Below are positions 5,910 to 13,750 of a stretch of DNA of 17,800 nt, piece after piece. Positions within the stretch are counted from its first letter, which is position 1; each line of letters opens with the position of its first letter. Position numbers and translations under genes: made by a program. The stretch is from NCBI GenBank assembly GCA_035646635.1, contig DASRPA010000244.1:1-17800 (forward strand), in the 5' to 3' direction. The notes beneath the pieces are model-generated. The model saw only the letters and a program-made list of their open reading frames with translations, made no database searches and was not told the origin of the DNA. Source of the DNA: JACDAL01 sp035646635. GTDB lineage: Bacteria > Actinomycetota > CADDZG01 > WHSQ01.

Positions 5910-5918
5910 TTATGAGTC
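5910..5918 (-). other. right attachment core (att)
   Basis: GACTCATAA on the minus strand, the anticodon-loop sequence shared with the left core. Just past it the tRNA sequence stops and CCTTCCACTAC begins, which cannot form the 3' anticodon strand. Confidence 0.65.
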
Positions 5919-5948
5919 CGCCGCTCTGACCAACTGAGCTACGGCCCC
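5910..5948 (-). pseudogene. 5' half of the split tRNA(CAT) gene
   Basis: Minus strand from 5948: acceptor strand GGGGCCG, TA, a full D arm (GCTC...GAGC), G26, anticodon strand GCGGA and loop CTCATAA. Sequence after the loop is unrelated to tRNA. The acceptor strand pairs 7/7 with CGGCCCC of the 3' half at 151-157, and GCGGA pairs with TCCGT at 180-184. It lies 50 nt downstream of tRNA-Asn, so it was probably the second gene of a tRNA operon. Confidence 0.9.
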
Positions 5949-5950
5949 CA

Positions 5951-5965
5951 GGCCGCTTCGCGGCC
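5951..5965. other. hairpin in the tRNA spacer
   Basis: GGCCGC TTC GCGGCC: perfect 6-bp stem with a 3-nt loop between tRNA-Asn and the split tRNA. No U-tract follows on either strand, so it is more likely a processing or spacer structure than a terminator. Confidence 0.35.
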
Positions 5966-5998
5966 GGGGCCCAAGATCAGGCCGCGCAGGCGCGAAGG

Positions 5999-6071
5999 CT
6001 CCGGGAGAGAGACTCGAACTCTCAACCTACCGGTTAACAGCCGGTTGCTCTGCCAATTGAGCTATCCCGGA
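5999..6071 (-). tRNA. tRNA-Asn(GTT)
   Basis: A complete 73-nt cloverleaf: acceptor TCCGGGA/TCCCGGA, TA, D arm GCTC/GAGC, anticodon stem ACCGG/CCGGT with loop CTGTTAA (anticodon GTT), T arm GAGAG-TTCGAGT-CTCTC, discriminator G as expected for tRNA-Asn. No CCA encoded. First gene of a tRNA cluster that continues into the split tRNA(CAT). Confidence 0.96.
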
Positions 6072-6082
6072 AGGGCGCCTAC

Positions 6083-6088
6083 ATCATA
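6083..6088 (-). promoter_or_regulatory. -10 box of the tRNA operon promoter
   Basis: TATGAT on the minus strand, 11 bp before the 5' end of tRNA-Asn. No good -35 hexamer is found at 16-18 bp spacing, so the call rests on the -10 box and its position. Confidence 0.4.
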
Positions 6089-6207
6089 ATTGCCGGCCGG
6101 GTCGTCCCCGTAGTTCTCGACAGGTCGGTCGCCAAGAAAGCCAATTGGCGCAGTCCCCCCGCAGCCGCATACGATAGGCGCGACCACAAACGACTACGGG
6201 AGGCGCG

Positions 6208-6489
6208 ATGAGAGGCCGGCTTGCACTGTTGACGGGATTCGGCGCAGGGTATGTGCTCGGCGCCAAGGCGGGGCACGAGCGTTACGAGCAGCTCCGCCGC
6301 CTCTACGACAATCTGGTGTCGTCCCCCACCTTCCAGGACGCCACCGGCAAGGCTCGGGAGGCCGCCGGGACGGGCTACGGGCAGGCCAAGGGCTTCGCCT
6401 CCGAGGGCGCCTCCAAGGTCTCCGGGGCGGTCAAGGAGCGCCGCACGGACCCTCGCTCGAGCCTCCAGGTGGCGCCTCCTCCCACCTAG
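6208..6489 (+). CDS. small YtxH-like membrane protein
   Basis: A 93-residue protein. The N-terminal helix LALLTGFGAGYVLGAKAG is a glycine-rich membrane segment, followed directly by HERYEQLRRLYDNLVSSPTF and an Ala/Gly/Lys-rich amphipathic tail with repeats of the type KAREAAGTGYGQAKG. This matches small actinobacterial YtxH-like proteins; their function is not defined. ATG 6208 is preceded by GGGAGG at 6197-6202, an ideal ribosome site. It stands alone, divergent from the tRNA-Asn operon and convergent with rpoD. Confidence 0.75.
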   Translation: MRGRLALLTGFGAGYVLGAKAGHERYEQLRRLYDNLVSSPTFQDATGKAREAAGTGYGQAKGFASEGASKVSGAVKERRTDPRSSLQVAPPPT

Positions 6490-6491
6490 GC

Positions 6492-6559
6492 TCGGAGGGC
6501 CGTTTGACACCGGGGTCCAGGTCCGGCAACGGCGGCGGCGCCGCCCGGTCGGCCTCCGA
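6492..6559. terminator. possible stem-loop between convergent genes
   Basis: TCGGAGG (6492-6498) pairs with CCTCCGA (6553-6559) and the next GCCG with CGGC; inside lies another GC-rich hairpin (GGCGGC GGC GCCGCC). It sits between the end of the YtxH-like gene and the end of rpoD and could end transcription both ways, but there is no U-tract. Confidence 0.3.
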
Positions 6560-7819
6560 CTACTCTAGGTAGTCGCGCAGCTTTTGGCTGCGCGACGGGT
6601 GGCGCAGCTTGGAGAGCGTCTTCGACTCGATCTGGCGGATGCGCTCACGAGTAACCCCGAAGCGCTTGCCGACGTCCTCGAGCGTGCGCGGCTGCCCGTC
6701 CCGCAGGCCGAAGCGCATCTCGATGACCTCCTTCTCCCGCTGCGAGAGCGTGTACAGGACGGTGTTCAACTGCTCCTGGAGCAAGCGGAACGAAGCCCGC
6801 TCAAGCGGAACCACGGCCTCCGCATCCTCGATGAAGTCGCCGAGGTTCGAGTCCTCCTCCTCGCCGATCGGAGTCTCTAGGGAAACGGGCTCCATCGAGA
6901 TCTTTTGGATCTCCCGCACCTTCTCGGGCGGCATCTCCATCTGAAACGCAATCTCCTCGGCGGTGGGCTCGCGGCCATGGTCCTGGAGCAGCTGCCGCTG
7001 GATGCGCGCAAGCTTGTTGATGGTCTCGACCATGTGCACAGGTATCCGAATGGTGCGGGCTTGATCTGCAATGGCTCGCGTTATCGCCTGGCGTATCCAC
7101 CACGTCGCATACGTGGAGAACTTGAATCCCTTCGTATAGTCGAACTTCTCGACCGCCCGGATGAGGCCGAGGTTTCCTTCCTGAATCAGATCCAAGAACG
7201 CCATGCCCCGGCCTACATAGCGCTTGGCGATGGATACAACCAAGCGCAGGTTTGCCTCTACCAGATGCTGCTTGGCTCTGCGCCCGTCGTACTCGCGCCA
7301 CTCGAGACCGCGTCTCTCCGGCGCGTTCAGCTTATCGGGAAGGGCTTGCAGCACCGATGCCGCCTGAAGGCCGGCGTCGATTCGCTTGGCGAGCTCAACT
7401 TCTTCTTGAGCGTTTAACAGCGCGACTCGCCCGATCTCCTTGAGATACATGCGCACCGGATCGTTGGTGGGCGCTTTTAGAGCCTGGTCGACTTCCCGCT
7501 GCGCCCGTACGCGATCTTCGTCCACGTCGACTGTCAAGGCTTCGGGCTGCTCCGCGAGAATGGTTTCATCCTCGGCAACTTCGACGCCCAATTCGATGAG
7601 TCGCTGATAAACGGCGTCGGTTGCGTCCGTGGTGACATCGAGCACCGACAGCTTCTCGGCCAGATCGGCTGCGGTTATCGACCCCTCTGCCTGAGCCTGC
7701 TTGATGATGGCCTGGATCTCGAGATCGGCAGCTCCGGGCGGCTCGGTGGCCGCAGCACCATCCCCAGGCGGGCTCTTGCTCAGCTCGTTGTTGGGCTTTG
7801 CTGTATTGGGTTCCTCCAT
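6560..7819 (-). CDS. rpoD: primary RNA polymerase sigma factor (sigma-70/SigA)
   Basis: A 419-residue sigma factor. A short region 1.1 (~33-80), region 1.2 with DPVRMYLKEIG (120-130), region 2 from EANLRLVVSIAKRY (188-) through DLIQEGNLGLIRAVEKFDYT and the -10 recognition helix FSTYATWWIRQAI (234-246), region 3 with PVHMVETINKL, region 4 with EVIEMRFGL and the -35 helix TLEDVGKRFGVTRERIRQIE (379-398). All signature residues of a housekeeping sigma factor are present. It is the third gene of dgt-dnaG-rpoD and starts directly after the dnaG stop (TAG then ATG, no spacer), so translation is probably coupled. The small acidic insertion between regions 1.2 and 2 is short compared with proteobacterial RpoD, as is usual for SigA of Gram-positive bacteria. 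Confidence 0.97.
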   Translation of the reverse strand: MEEPNTAKPNNELSKSPPGDGAAATEPPGAADLEIQAIIKQAQAEGSITAADLAEKLSVLDVTTDATDAVYQRLIELGVEVAEDETILAEQPEALTVDVDEDRVRAQREVDQALKAPTNDPVRMYLKEIGRVALLNAQEEVELAKRIDAGLQAASVLQALPDKLNAPERRGLEWREYDGRRAKQHLVEANLRLVVSIAKRYVGRGMAFLDLIQEGNLGLIRAVEKFDYTKGFKFSTYATWWIRQAITRAIADQARTIRIPVHMVETINKLARIQRQLLQDHGREPTAEEIAFQMEMPPEKVREIQKISMEPVSLETPIGEEEDSNLGDFIEDAEAVVPLERASFRLLQEQLNTVLYTLSQREKEVIEMRFGLRDGQPRTLEDVGKRFGVTRERIRQIESKTLSKLRHPSRSQKLRDYLE

Positions 7820-9613
7820 CTACGGCGTCCCTCTCATTTGCTTCAAGAGCTCTCTGCGCTGCGCTTCGTGAGCCACAAGCTCGGTGAAGAGCGTATCGTG
7901 ACGGGCCGGGTCCTCGAGAGGATTGATCTTCTCCAACACATCCCGGCGTGTCTTGATTTCGCGCTCCACGCTGAAAACCCTAAGGCGTGTGAACACTTCC
8001 CGCACACGGGCCTCAGGATCATCGGAAACCGACATTCTCTCTCCGAGATACAACTCGGTGTACAGAGATTGTGCATCCGGTGACAAGCTGGCCATGCGTT
8101 CGACGGCCGATCCGACCTCGCCCTCAACACGCGACAATCGGAACAGCTCACGGCGGGTCGCCGATGTGAAGTGCATATCTTTGAGATCCTGCGCGCGTTT
8201 TGCCGCCTCGTTTGCCCCCGTCAACAACAACAACAGCGCTTCTCGCTCGACCTTGACGTGCCCCGGCAGGCGGCGCTCCTGGACGCGTGCCCTGCCCTCC
8301 CCTCCGTCCCCGGACGTCCACGGCTGTTCGGCCAAAGCGCGCCGCATCACATCCGGCTCGACTCCGACCAGCCGTGCGGCGCTGAAAACGTACTCGTGCC
8401 GGGCGATCGGGTCCGGATGGAGACCAAGCACCCTGACGGCCTCGCCCACTGCGCGCGAGCGGGCTTCGGGGGTGTCCAGGGGGAGCCGCGCGACGGTCTG
8501 CTCGAGCTTTACCTCCAGCAAGGGCCGCGCAGCTTCGATTGCCTTGCGAATTCCTTCGACACCATCGGTTGCTACTACCTCTGCTGGATCGCGCCCCAAC
8601 GGCAGCGAGGCGGCCAGGACCTCGAGACCGATCCGATGCATGATGTCAAAGCCGCGCTCGGTCGCTCCCCTGCCGGCCTCGTCCGAGTCGAGCATCAGAA
8701 CGGCCCGCTGGGAGAACTTCTTGAGCAACTCGAAATGTGTCGCGCCCAGAGCCACCCCGTTGGTTGCGACTGCTTCCTTCACTCCTGCCTCGTGCAAGGC
8801 GATCACATCCGTGTAGCCCTCGACCACCACTGCGGCTTCGCGTGCAATCGCCGACTTCGCCCGGTTCAATCCGTAGAGCACACGCGACTTCGAGAACGCT
8901 GGCGTCTCGGCGGTGTTCAGATATTTGGGCTGCGCATCGCCGAGTGCGCGCGCTCCAAACCCTATTACGTCTCCTTGCAGGTTCCATGTGGGAAAGACAA
9001 TGCGGTTTCTGAACGCGTCGAAGTAGTTGAGATCGCGCTCGCTCTTGCGTATAAGGTCGGCTCGCTCCAGTTCTTGATGAGTAAAGTCAAGGCCCACGAG
9101 ATGCTTGCAGAGAGCATCTCGTCCCGGCGCATAACCGAGCTGCCAACGCTGCGCCACTTCGCTCGAGAAGTCGCGGCCCTCGAGATAACGGCGCGCCTGA
9201 ACGGCGTCGGGTGAGTTCATCAAGCGATCGTGAAAGAAGCGAGCAGCGGCCTCGTTGGCCGCCACAATGCGCGCCCTGAGCCCTTGCGCTCGCTGCTCGC
9301 CCGGCCGGCTCTCCTCGTAGTGCAACTCGAATCCGACCTTACGTGCGAGCCACTCGGTGGCCTCCGAAAAAGGCAAGCTCTCGACCTTCTCCACGAAGCG
9401 GTAGACGTCTCCGCCTTCTTGACAGCCGAAGCAATGCCACAAACCCTTGGCTTCGTCCACCGTGAACGAAGGCGTCTTCTCGGAGTGAAACGGGCACAAA
9501 CCCTTGAAGGTGTGCCCGCCTGTTTTCTTCAGGTTGGAGTAGCCCGAGGCGAGGTCGACGATGCTCGCGCGCTCACGCAAAGCATCTATGTCTTCGGCTC
9601 TTATCCTCGCCAT
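7820..9613 (-). CDS. dnaG: DNA primase
   Basis: A 597-residue primase that makes RNA primers at the replication fork. The N-terminal CHC2 zinc ribbon has Cys40, His43, Cys61 and Cys64 (CPFH ... HCFGC). The core includes RNRIVFPTW (203-211) and FGARAL; the TOPRIM domain has Glu265 in EGYTD and the acidic pair in LDSDEAG (Asp309, Asp311) that bind Mg2+, then GRDPAE. The last ~200 residues are the helical DnaB-interaction part, poorly conserved. Length is normal. ATG 9613 begins MARIRAEDIDALRERASIVD, the usual primase start. It follows dgt by 50 bp and abuts rpoD, giving a replication-transcription operon. Confidence 0.97.
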   Translation of the reverse strand: MARIRAEDIDALRERASIVDLASGYSNLKKTGGHTFKGLCPFHSEKTPSFTVDEAKGLWHCFGCQEGGDVYRFVEKVESLPFSEATEWLARKVGFELHYEESRPGEQRAQGLRARIVAANEAAARFFHDRLMNSPDAVQARRYLEGRDFSSEVAQRWQLGYAPGRDALCKHLVGLDFTHQELERADLIRKSERDLNYFDAFRNRIVFPTWNLQGDVIGFGARALGDAQPKYLNTAETPAFSKSRVLYGLNRAKSAIAREAAVVVEGYTDVIALHEAGVKEAVATNGVALGATHFELLKKFSQRAVLMLDSDEAGRGATERGFDIMHRIGLEVLAASLPLGRDPAEVVATDGVEGIRKAIEAARPLLEVKLEQTVARLPLDTPEARSRAVGEAVRVLGLHPDPIARHEYVFSAARLVGVEPDVMRRALAEQPWTSGDGGEGRARVQERRLPGHVKVEREALLLLLTGANEAAKRAQDLKDMHFTSATRRELFRLSRVEGEVGSAVERMASLSPDAQSLYTELYLGERMSVSDDPEARVREVFTRLRVFSVEREIKTRRDVLEKINPLEDPARHDTLFTELVAHEAQRRELLKQMRGTP

Positions 9614-9663
9614 GACCCTCCCCCGCGCCTAAGCACGCGCCGAAACGAACAGGGGAAGTCCCG

Positions 9664-10653
9664 TCATCCTAGTGCCCCGAAGGCGGGAGCACGGGTCCCT
9701 GCGAGCTCCTCGAACGCTCGCAGGGCGAAACGGTCGGTCATCCCGGCCACGTAGTCGACCGCTCCTTCCCTCGGATCCTCCGCACCGGGGGCCGCAAGTC
9801 CCTCGTGATGAGCCAGCAAGGTGCCGACCACCAGGGCCACGACGCCTTTGGTGGCGGCGGTGATACGACCCAGATAGACACGCTCGAAGAGGAATTCGCG
9901 CGTTCGACCCATGGCTTCGAACACCGGGCCGCTCATCCCGATCTCTCCATCATCCTGCCACCACCCCACGAGATCACCCACCATGGTCTCGATGCGCTGG
10001 GAATGAGTGGTGCCCAGAACCTCTAGCGTCTCTGAGGGAAGCTCCTTTTCGTCGAGGATGCCGGCCCTCACCGCGTCATCGATGTCGTGGTTCAAATAGG
10101 CGATGCGATCGGCGTAGCGGGCGATCCGTCCTTCGAGCGTCGAAGGCATGGACATCGACCAGGTGTGGTGCTCGATCCCGTCACGCACCTCCCAGGTCAG
10201 GTTCAGCGCCTCGAGCACCTCGACGATGCGCACCGATTGCAGATTGTGTCGAAAACCGGGCATGAACTCGGCCACCACTTCCTCGCCGAGGTGCCCAAAG
10301 GGTGTGTGCCCCAGGTCGTGTCCGAGACAGATGGCCTCGACGAGATCTTCGTTGAGCCTCAGGGCGCGCGCGATGGTCCTCGCCACTTGGGTGACCTCGA
10401 GTGTGTGGGTCAGCCGGACCCGGTAGTGGTCTCCCTCCGGCGCCAGGAAGACCTGGGTCTTGTGCGCCAGGCGCCTGAAGGCCTTGGAGTGAACTATGCG
10501 ATCCCGGTCGCGCTGCCAGCAGGTCCGCACCGCGTCCTCCGGCTCGGCCAGACTGCGCCCGCGCGAACGCGATGCGAGCGCCGCGCGCTCGTCCAGTGAG
10601 GCCAGCTCCGCGACCTCGGCCGCCAGTCGGTAATGATCGTGCACACGCGACAC
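9664..10653 (-). CDS. dgt: deoxyguanosinetriphosphate triphosphohydrolase-like protein (HD domain)
   Basis: A 329-residue HD-domain dNTPase that splits dNTP into deoxynucleoside and triphosphate. The N-terminal block RDRDRIVHSKAFRRLAHKTQV binds nucleotide. The metal ligands are visible: His83 (RLTHTLEV), His112-Asp113 in GHDLGHTPFGH, and Asp182 in RYADRIAYLNHDIDD. It is about the length of the shorter 'Dgt-like' group common in Actinomycetota. The start is a GTG at 10653, with another GTG three codons in; neither has a strong ribosome site. It heads dgt-dnaG-rpoD; just upstream is the small palindrome ACAGG GAG CCTGT (10656-10668), possibly a regulatory site. Confidence 0.93.
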   Translation of the reverse strand: MSRVHDHYRLAAEVAELASLDERAALASRSRGRSLAEPEDAVRTCWQRDRDRIVHSKAFRRLAHKTQVFLAPEGDHYRVRLTHTLEVTQVARTIARALRLNEDLVEAICLGHDLGHTPFGHLGEEVVAEFMPGFRHNLQSVRIVEVLEALNLTWEVRDGIEHHTWSMSMPSTLEGRIARYADRIAYLNHDIDDAVRAGILDEKELPSETLEVLGTTHSQRIETMVGDLVGWWQDDGEIGMSGPVFEAMGRTREFLFERVYLGRITAATKGVVALVVGTLLAHHEGLAAPGAEDPREGAVDYVAGMTDRFALRAFEELAGTRAPAFGALG

Positions 10654-10706
10654 GTTACAGGGAGCCTGTGACGCTACTGCTCCGCACCGGAAAGACGGTC
10701 AGCATC

Positions 10707-10809
10707 GAGAGCGTCGCTGCGCCCTGGTCGCTAGGCGCGAGGAGCGCTGCGTACCTTGAAGGTACGTGAGCGACAAATTGAATCCCAATTCCGACCTCGG
10801 CGGAGCCGT
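10707..10809 (-). repeat. palindromic intergenic repeat, copy 1 (full length)
   Basis: Read on the minus strand it begins ACGGCTCCGCCGAGGTCGG, continues into an inner palindrome CGTACCTT-C-AAGGTACG, then CTCCTCGCGCC and GGGCGCAGCGACGCTCTC. The first 30 bases are identical to copies 2 and 3 beyond ppdK. It fills most of the gap between dgt and ppdK and codes for nothing. It looks like a short repeat family of the REP/MITE type. Confidence 0.75.
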
Positions 10810-10868
10810 ACGACGCGAGCGGGGATGCAGGGGCGCTCGAATGCGACCGTATTTACGGGGAGGTGCAC

Positions 10869-13583
10869 TTAATTGGCAGACGATTGAGCCTCGCCCATGA
10901 TCGCCTGACCGGCCGCCAGCCGGGCGGTGGGGACCCTGCGGGGTGAGCAGGACACGTAGTCGAGCCCCAACTTCTCGCAGAACCACACCGACTGGGGGTC
11001 GCCGCCGTGCTCGCCGCAGATCCCCAGGTGGATGCCGGGCTTGGCCGCCTTGGCCTCCTCCACGGCGATCTGCATGAGACGACCAACGCCGGGCTCATCG
11101 ATTGAGACGAACGGGTTGTTTGGCACCAGCTTTCGCTCTTCGTAGAGCCCGAGGAACTTGCCGATGTCATCACGCGAGAAACCGAACGCGGTCTGTGCGA
11201 GATCGTTGGTCCCAAATGAGAAGAAGTCGGCGTGCTGCGCGATCTCACCCGCGGTCATGCACGCGCGCGGCAGCTCGATCATGGTGCCGAAGAGGATGGG
11301 GAGCTCGACCCCGGCCTTGTCGACAATGGCGCTCGCCAGTGGCTCGAGCTCCTCGCGCATCTGACGCAGCTCCTCTGCGGTCGCAACCAAAGGAATCATG
11401 ATCTCTACGCGCGGGTCGAGTCCTTTCTTCTTCAGCGACACCGCAGCGTCCGCGATCGCTCGCACCTGCAGGGCGTAGAGACCGGGCTTTACGATGCCCA
11501 ATCGCACGCCTCGCAAGCCGAGCATCGGGTTGACCTCGTGCAGCTCTCGTACCTTGGCGAGCAACTCCTTTCGTTCGGCCAGCTTCTTCTTTCCCATCTT
11601 CTTGGCGCCGGCTTCAACGAGCGCAACCTCGACCTCGAGGTCGACGTGGTCGGGCAGGAACTCGTGAAGGGGAGGATCGAGCAGGCGAACGGTAACCGGA
11701 AGGCCGTCCATCGCCTTGAAGATCCCGGTAAAATCCTTGCGCTGCAGAGGGAGCAGAGCCTTGTAAGCGGTCTGCTCCTCGTCCGAGCCGCTCTCGGCAA
11801 AGATCATCCGCCGCACCGCCTCGACCCTCTCGGAGCCCATGAACATGTGCTCGGTACGGCACAGCCCGATGCCCTCCGCCCCCCGAATGCGAGCTTCTCT
11901 GGCCTGCTCTGGAGTGTCCGCATTGGCGCGCACCCCGAGCCTGCGCTCGCGGTCCGCAATAGCGGAGAAGCGCTCGTAAGCCTTCCACAGTTTCGCCTTG
12001 CGCTCCCGCTTGTTCCCGCCCATCGCGGCCTCGATCGGCGACGGCTCGAGCTCGAGGGTCCCGTCGTAGACGGTTCCGTCGTTGCCGTCGATCGTGATGG
12101 GGTCGCCCTCTTTTCGCGTTCGCGCTCCCACCGAGAGCTTCTTTGCCTTCACGTCGATGCGCAGCGCGTCCGCACCGCAGACCGCCGAGATACCCTCGCC
12201 GCGCGCCACGACCGCGGCGTGGGAGTTGGTCCCGCCGGCGGAGGTGAGGATTCCTTCGGACACCACCATGCCGTGATAATCATCGGGGTTCGTCTCGCGC
12301 CGCGCCAAGACCACCTTCTCGCCGCGCTCTGCCCACTTGACCGCGTCGGCGGCTGAGAACCGGAGGTTGCCCACGGCGGCGCCCGGAGACGCGTTGAGCC
12401 CGGTGGCGATGGGTTTTTCGCTCTTCTTGAGCTCGGCCTTGATCCAGGGCTTGGACAGCTCTTCGAGCCGGCCGGCGGTGAGGCGGTCGCGCGTCACGGT
12501 CTCGGCATCGGTGAGCCCTTCATTGTCCATGTCGAACCCGATGATCCACTCGGCGGTTGCGGTGCGCTTGCCGACGCGCGTCTGCAACAGCCATAGCTTG
12601 CCGTCCTCGACGGTGAACTCGATGTCGCACATGTCCCGGTAATGGCGCTCGAGCGTTCCCATGTATCCAACGAGCTCCTTGAAGGGTGCCGGCTGAACCG
12701 TCGCCATCTCCTCGAGCTTGAGCGTGTTGCGGACGCCCGCGACAACATCCTCGCCCTGGGCATTGGCGAGATAGTCGCCATAAGGTTCGTTGGCTCCAGT
12801 CGAGGGGTCGCGTGTGAAGGCGACGCCCGTGCCGGAGTTGTCACCCTTGTTTCCGAAAACCATGGCCTGGACGTTTACCGCAGTGCCCAAGGAGTCGGCT
12901 ATCCGGTTCCGCCTCCTGTAGTCCTGGGCCCGCTTGTTGTCCCACGAACCGAACACCGCTTCGATCGCGAGATGGAGTTGCTCGGTGGGGTCCTGAGGAA
13001 ACCCGCGGCGCGTCTGCTTCTTGATGATTGCCTTGAACGCTTTGACGAGACCCTTCAGGTCCTTGGTCTCGAGATCGACGTCGTTGGCCACGCCCTTCTT
13101 GTCCTTGGCCCCCTCGATCGCTTCCTCGAACAAATCCCCGTCGACACCCATGACGGTCTTTCCGAACATCTGCAGCAGGCGCCGATAGGAGTCCCAGGCA
13201 AAGCGTTCGGAGGAGGTCTGGCGTATGAGTCCCTCGATGCTGTCGTCGTTGAGCCCGACGTTCAGGACCGTGTCCATCATGCCCGGCATCGAGAAGGGCG
13301 CGCCCGACCGCACGGATACCAGCAGCGGATCGCTCGCGTCGCCGATCTGGCGCCCCATCCTCTCCTCGAGCTGCTTGCGGTGGTCCGAAACCTCGTCCAA
13401 GAGCCCGTTGGGGAACTGCTGTCCGCCCTCGCGGTAGGCGTTGCACGCCTCGGTCGTGAGCGTGAAGCCCGGGGGCACCGGAAGGCCGAGATTGGTCATC
13501 TCGGCCAGGTTGGCACCCTTGCCTCCGAGCAAATTTTTCTGCGACGCGTCGCCCTCGGAAAATTCGTAGACCCACTTCGTCAT
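10869..13583 (-). CDS. ppdK: pyruvate, phosphate dikinase
   Basis: A 904-residue enzyme that interconverts pyruvate + ATP + Pi and PEP + AMP + PPi, linking glycolysis and gluconeogenesis. The N-terminal ATP-grasp domain has GGKGANLAEM (20-29) and Arg92 in VSVRSGA. The swivelling phosphohistidine domain has His455 in SHAAVVARG. The C-terminal PEP/pyruvate barrel has GLCRTEHMF (573-581), FGTNDLAQ and Cys856 in ICGEHGGDP. Numbering and length follow classical bacterial PPDK closely. Odd: the residue two before the catalytic His, normally Thr (GGMTSHAA), is Asn453 (GGTNSHAA); that Thr is the target of PDRP-type regulatory kinases. Single gene, flanked on both sides by the palindromic repeat. ATG 13583 is the family start (MTKWVYEFSEG). 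Confidence 0.97.
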   Translation of the reverse strand: MTKWVYEFSEGDASQKNLLGGKGANLAEMTNLGLPVPPGFTLTTEACNAYREGGQQFPNGLLDEVSDHRKQLEERMGRQIGDASDPLLVSVRSGAPFSMPGMMDTVLNVGLNDDSIEGLIRQTSSERFAWDSYRRLLQMFGKTVMGVDGDLFEEAIEGAKDKKGVANDVDLETKDLKGLVKAFKAIIKKQTRRGFPQDPTEQLHLAIEAVFGSWDNKRAQDYRRRNRIADSLGTAVNVQAMVFGNKGDNSGTGVAFTRDPSTGANEPYGDYLANAQGEDVVAGVRNTLKLEEMATVQPAPFKELVGYMGTLERHYRDMCDIEFTVEDGKLWLLQTRVGKRTATAEWIIGFDMDNEGLTDAETVTRDRLTAGRLEELSKPWIKAELKKSEKPIATGLNASPGAAVGNLRFSAADAVKWAERGEKVVLARRETNPDDYHGMVVSEGILTSAGGTNSHAAVVARGEGISAVCGADALRIDVKAKKLSVGARTRKEGDPITIDGNDGTVYDGTLELEPSPIEAAMGGNKRERKAKLWKAYERFSAIADRERRLGVRANADTPEQAREARIRGAEGIGLCRTEHMFMGSERVEAVRRMIFAESGSDEEQTAYKALLPLQRKDFTGIFKAMDGLPVTVRLLDPPLHEFLPDHVDLEVEVALVEAGAKKMGKKKLAERKELLAKVRELHEVNPMLGLRGVRLGIVKPGLYALQVRAIADAAVSLKKKGLDPRVEIMIPLVATAEELRQMREELEPLASAIVDKAGVELPILFGTMIELPRACMTAGEIAQHADFFSFGTNDLAQTAFGFSRDDIGKFLGLYEERKLVPNNPFVSIDEPGVGRLMQIAVEEAKAAKPGIHLGICGEHGGDPQSVWFCEKLGLDYVSCSPRRVPTARLAAGQAIMGEAQSSAN

Positions 13584-13669
13584 ATCGCCAGATCCTCTCT
13601 TCTTATGGTGGCCCGTCGCGAAATTATCGACACATTCGAACGTCCCTGCCTCGCCGATGGCTGCGTTCC

Positions 13670-13747
13670 ACGGCTCCGCCGAGGTCGGAATTGGGATTCA
13701 ATCGTCGCTCACGTACCTTCCAGGTACGCTCGACTCCTCGCGCCTTG
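13670..13747 (+). repeat. palindromic intergenic repeat, copy 2
   Basis: The same 30-bp head as copy 1 but on the plus strand, then GTCGCTCACGTACCTTCC and AGGTACG, then CTCCTCGCGCCTTG. The inner palindrome is kept with one substitution. The tail GGGCGCAGCGACGCTC is absent; copy 3 starts right after it. Confidence 0.75.
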
Positions 13748-13750
13748 CCC

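Larger units (their letters stand above)
185..5918. mobile_element. ~5.7 kb element integrated in the anticodon loop of a tRNA(CAT) gene
   Basis: The 9-bp sequence GACTCATAA (minus strand) occurs at 185-193 next to a tRNA 3' half and at 5910-5918 next to the matching 5' half. Deleting one core plus everything between restores a perfect tRNA and would release a circle of about 5,725 bp. Cargo: DUF5655 gene, MMPL exporter, TetR regulator, alpha/beta hydrolase and an intact tRNA(CAT). Tyrosine recombinases are known to use tRNA anticodon loops as attachment sites. No recombinase, replication or transfer gene is visible, so the element is either decayed, mobilised in trans, or a segment left by tandem integrations. 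The target-split evidence is direct from sequence; the mechanism is inferred. Confidence 0.75.

Noticed and set aside
5816..5918. Minus-strand reading VARKLVRNVPHLFHV as an integrase C-terminus
   Set aside because: The frame runs back into the tRNA half with no room for an integrase body; the match comes from the arm doublet, not from a gene.
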